Assembly: GCA_002452295.1 (NCBI GenBank)
Contig: DKEX01000131.1
Location: 30,390-37,240 of the forward strand
From: Firmicutes bacterium UBA6811
GTDB lineage: Bacteria; Bacillota; SHA-98; UBA4971
Length of the DNA stretch: 6,851 bases
Reading direction: 5' to 3'
Shown here: positions 5,872-6,851 of the stretch, one piece after another
Numbering within the stretch: the first letter of the stretch is position 1
Layout of the letters: each line of letters starts with the position of its first letter
Program-made: the position numbers and the translations under genes
The notes under the pieces: generated by a model
Told to the model about the DNA's origin: nothing
Databases searched by the model: none
The model's input: only the letters and a program-made list of their open reading frames with translations

Positions 5872-6780
5872 TTAGAACCTCTCCGCCGCGCGCAGCCTGG
5901 CGCTGCGTGACCTCGGGTTTGCACGGATCTCCTCGTCACACGGGACAAGGGGTCTTCCCGTGATGAGCCGGAGACGCTCCCTGTCCTCGACAAACTCGCG
6001 CTTCACAATGCGGTCCTCGAGGGAGTGGAACGATATCACCACAACCCTTGCTCCCGGTCTTGCGACCTCCACCGCCTGGTAAAGGCCCCGAGCAATGCCG
6101 CCAAGCTCGTCGTTGACGGCGATGCGAAGCGCCTGGAACGTGCGCTTTGCCGGGTGAGGCCCCGACCTTCTGGCCCGGGCCGGGATCGCCTGCTTCACCA
6201 CGTCCACAAGCTCGGACGTGGTGGTGATCTGGCCCCGTTTCCTCCTCTCGACTATGAACCGGGCGATCCGCGAGGCCCACCGCTCCTCGCCGTACTCCTT
6301 CAGGATCCTGGCAAGCTCCTCGCCTGGCAAAGTGTTGACGAGATCCCGCGCTGACAGCCCATGGCCTATGGCCATCCGCATATCCAGGGGAGCATCGCTC
6401 ATGTACGAAAAACCCCTCGCTGCGTCATCCAACTGATGGCTGGACAGCCCGAGATCGAAGAGGACCCCGTCGACCCCATCTATGCCCAGACCCCCGAGTA
6501 TGTCCGCAAGGTCGGTGAAGTTGCCCCGGATCAGCTTGAACGCTCCGCTGAAAGGAGCGAGCCTGCGCCCGGCAGACTCGATGGCCTCCGGATCCCTGTC
6601 TATCCCGACCACGAATGCGCCGTGCCCGGCCTGCTCGAGCACGGCTGCGGCGTGGCCTCCGCCGCCCACCGTGCAGTCGAGGTAGATCCCCCTGGCCCTT
6701 GGTCGGAGCATCCACAGGACCTCGTCCCTCATAACAGGGACGTGGTACCCGCTCGGCTCCACCGGGTCATCCTGCGTCAT
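5872..6780 (-). CDS. rsmH: RsmH (MraW), 16S rRNA N4-methylcytidine-1402 methyltransferase
   Basis: S-adenosylmethionine-dependent enzyme that methylates N4 of C1402 in 16S rRNA, at the ribosomal P site, acting on the small subunit in the cytoplasm. It is 302 residues from the ATG at 6780, near the usual 310. Motifs: HVPVM near the N-terminus, SAM-binding YLDCTVGGGGH at 33-43, GIDRDPEAI at 59-67, FDLGLSS at 108-114, DAPLDMRM at 129-136, KRTFQALRIAVN at 212-223, SFHSLEDR at 250-257, and the C-terminal NPRSRSARLRAAER. The insert region before the C-terminal motif is slightly short. Start: ATG at 6778-6780 shares its A with the TGA stop of mraZ (TGATG), a typical coupled junction; a GTG three bases upstream at 6783 is also possible. 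No strong Shine-Dalgarno is visible, which fits translation by re-initiation from mraZ. Confidence 0.97.
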   Translation of the reverse strand: MTQDDPVEPSGYHVPVMRDEVLWMLRPRARGIYLDCTVGGGGHAAAVLEQAGHGAFVVGIDRDPEAIESAGRRLAPFSGAFKLIRGNFTDLADILGGLGIDGVDGVLFDLGLSSHQLDDAARGFSYMSDAPLDMRMAIGHGLSARDLVNTLPGEELARILKEYGEERWASRIARFIVERRKRGQITTTSELVDVVKQAIPARARRSGPHPAKRTFQALRIAVNDELGGIARGLYQAVEVARPGARVVVISFHSLEDRIVKREFVEDRERLRLITGRPLVPCDEEIRANPRSRSARLRAAERF

Positions 6781-6851
6781 CACTCTGCGCCACCACCGTG
6801 AAGCAGCTTCTCGGCTATCTCCTCATAGGATTCCTCCGCTTCACCGGAGTA
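6780..6851 (-). CDS. mraZ: MraZ, C-terminal end only (cut by window edge)
   Basis: Twenty-three codons and a TGA stop (6780-6782) remain, reading YSGEAEESYEEIAEKLLHGGG then AE. The EAEESYEEIAEKL stretch matches the typical acidic C-terminal tail of MraZ, and the gene sits immediately upstream of rsmH as in most bacteria with a dcw cluster. MraZ is an AbrB-like DNA-binding protein that, where studied, binds repeats in the promoter of its own operon; both DNA-binding domains and that promoter lie outside this window. The call rests on a short tail plus position. Confidence 0.8.
   Translation of the reverse strand, partial: YSGEAEESYEEIAEKLLHGGGAE

Noticed and set aside
5850..5993. A longer ftsL frame starting at 5993 inside rsmH
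   Set aside because: It would overlap the conserved C-terminal end of RsmH by more than 100 bp, whereas the ATG at 5849 has a strong ribosome binding site right after the rsmH stop.
1..6851. Mobile elements, CRISPR arrays, RNA genes, or a novel defence or biosynthetic system
   Set aside because: Coding content is fully explained by six contiguous dcw genes on one strand. I saw no transposase, integrase, spacer-repeat array, tRNA-like or rRNA-like sequence, and no compositional break suggesting transfer.

Overview
The window is one stretch of a division and cell-wall (dcw) gene cluster, with every gene on the minus strand, so it reads from right to left. Transcription order is mraZ (only the last 23 codons are present), rsmH, ftsL, ftsI/pbp2 (class B penicillin-binding protein with two PASTA domains), murE, and murF (missing only its last few codons at the left edge). 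This is the textbook order of the cluster; mraY, murD, ftsW and murG would be expected beyond position 1, and the promoter plus most of mraZ beyond position 6851.

The sequence is strongly G+C-rich, with many GTG starts (ftsI, murE, murF). The penicillin-binding protein carries C-terminal PASTA domains, MurE carries the DNPR signature for meso-diaminopimelate, and Shine-Dalgarno sites are purine-rich. Together these suggest a high-GC Bacillota (Firmicutes) lineage, although the sequence does not settle the taxon. Nothing suggests a plasmid, phage or mobile island.

Layout: 6780-6851 mraZ 3' end; 5872-6780 rsmH, whose ATG shares one base with the mraZ stop; 5256-5849 ftsL after a 22-bp gap; 3078-5225 ftsI after a 30-bp gap; a 113-bp spacer at 2965-3077, the longest non-coding stretch; 1459-2964 murE; 1-1472 murF, which overlaps the end of murE by 14 bp. 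There is no gene-free stretch of 300 bases or more. The tight spacing indicates one operon.

Working together: MurE and MurF add the third residue (meso-DAP) and the D-Ala-D-Ala dipeptide to UDP-MurNAc in the cytoplasm. The ftsI product cross-links septal peptidoglycan outside the membrane. FtsL is a bitopic divisome scaffold that activates it. RsmH methylates 16S rRNA, and MraZ is the usual cluster regulator.

I did not find a new biological system here. The points worth a second look are small: the ftsI-murE spacer, with a perfect 16-bp palindrome, 9-bp direct repeats two helical turns apart and a 19-codon open frame behind a good ribosome binding site; a 9-bp tandem repeat that puts a Gly-Ala linker into MurF; a triplicated Shine-Dalgarno-like motif at the ftsL-ftsI junction; and an unusually long C-terminal tail on FtsL.
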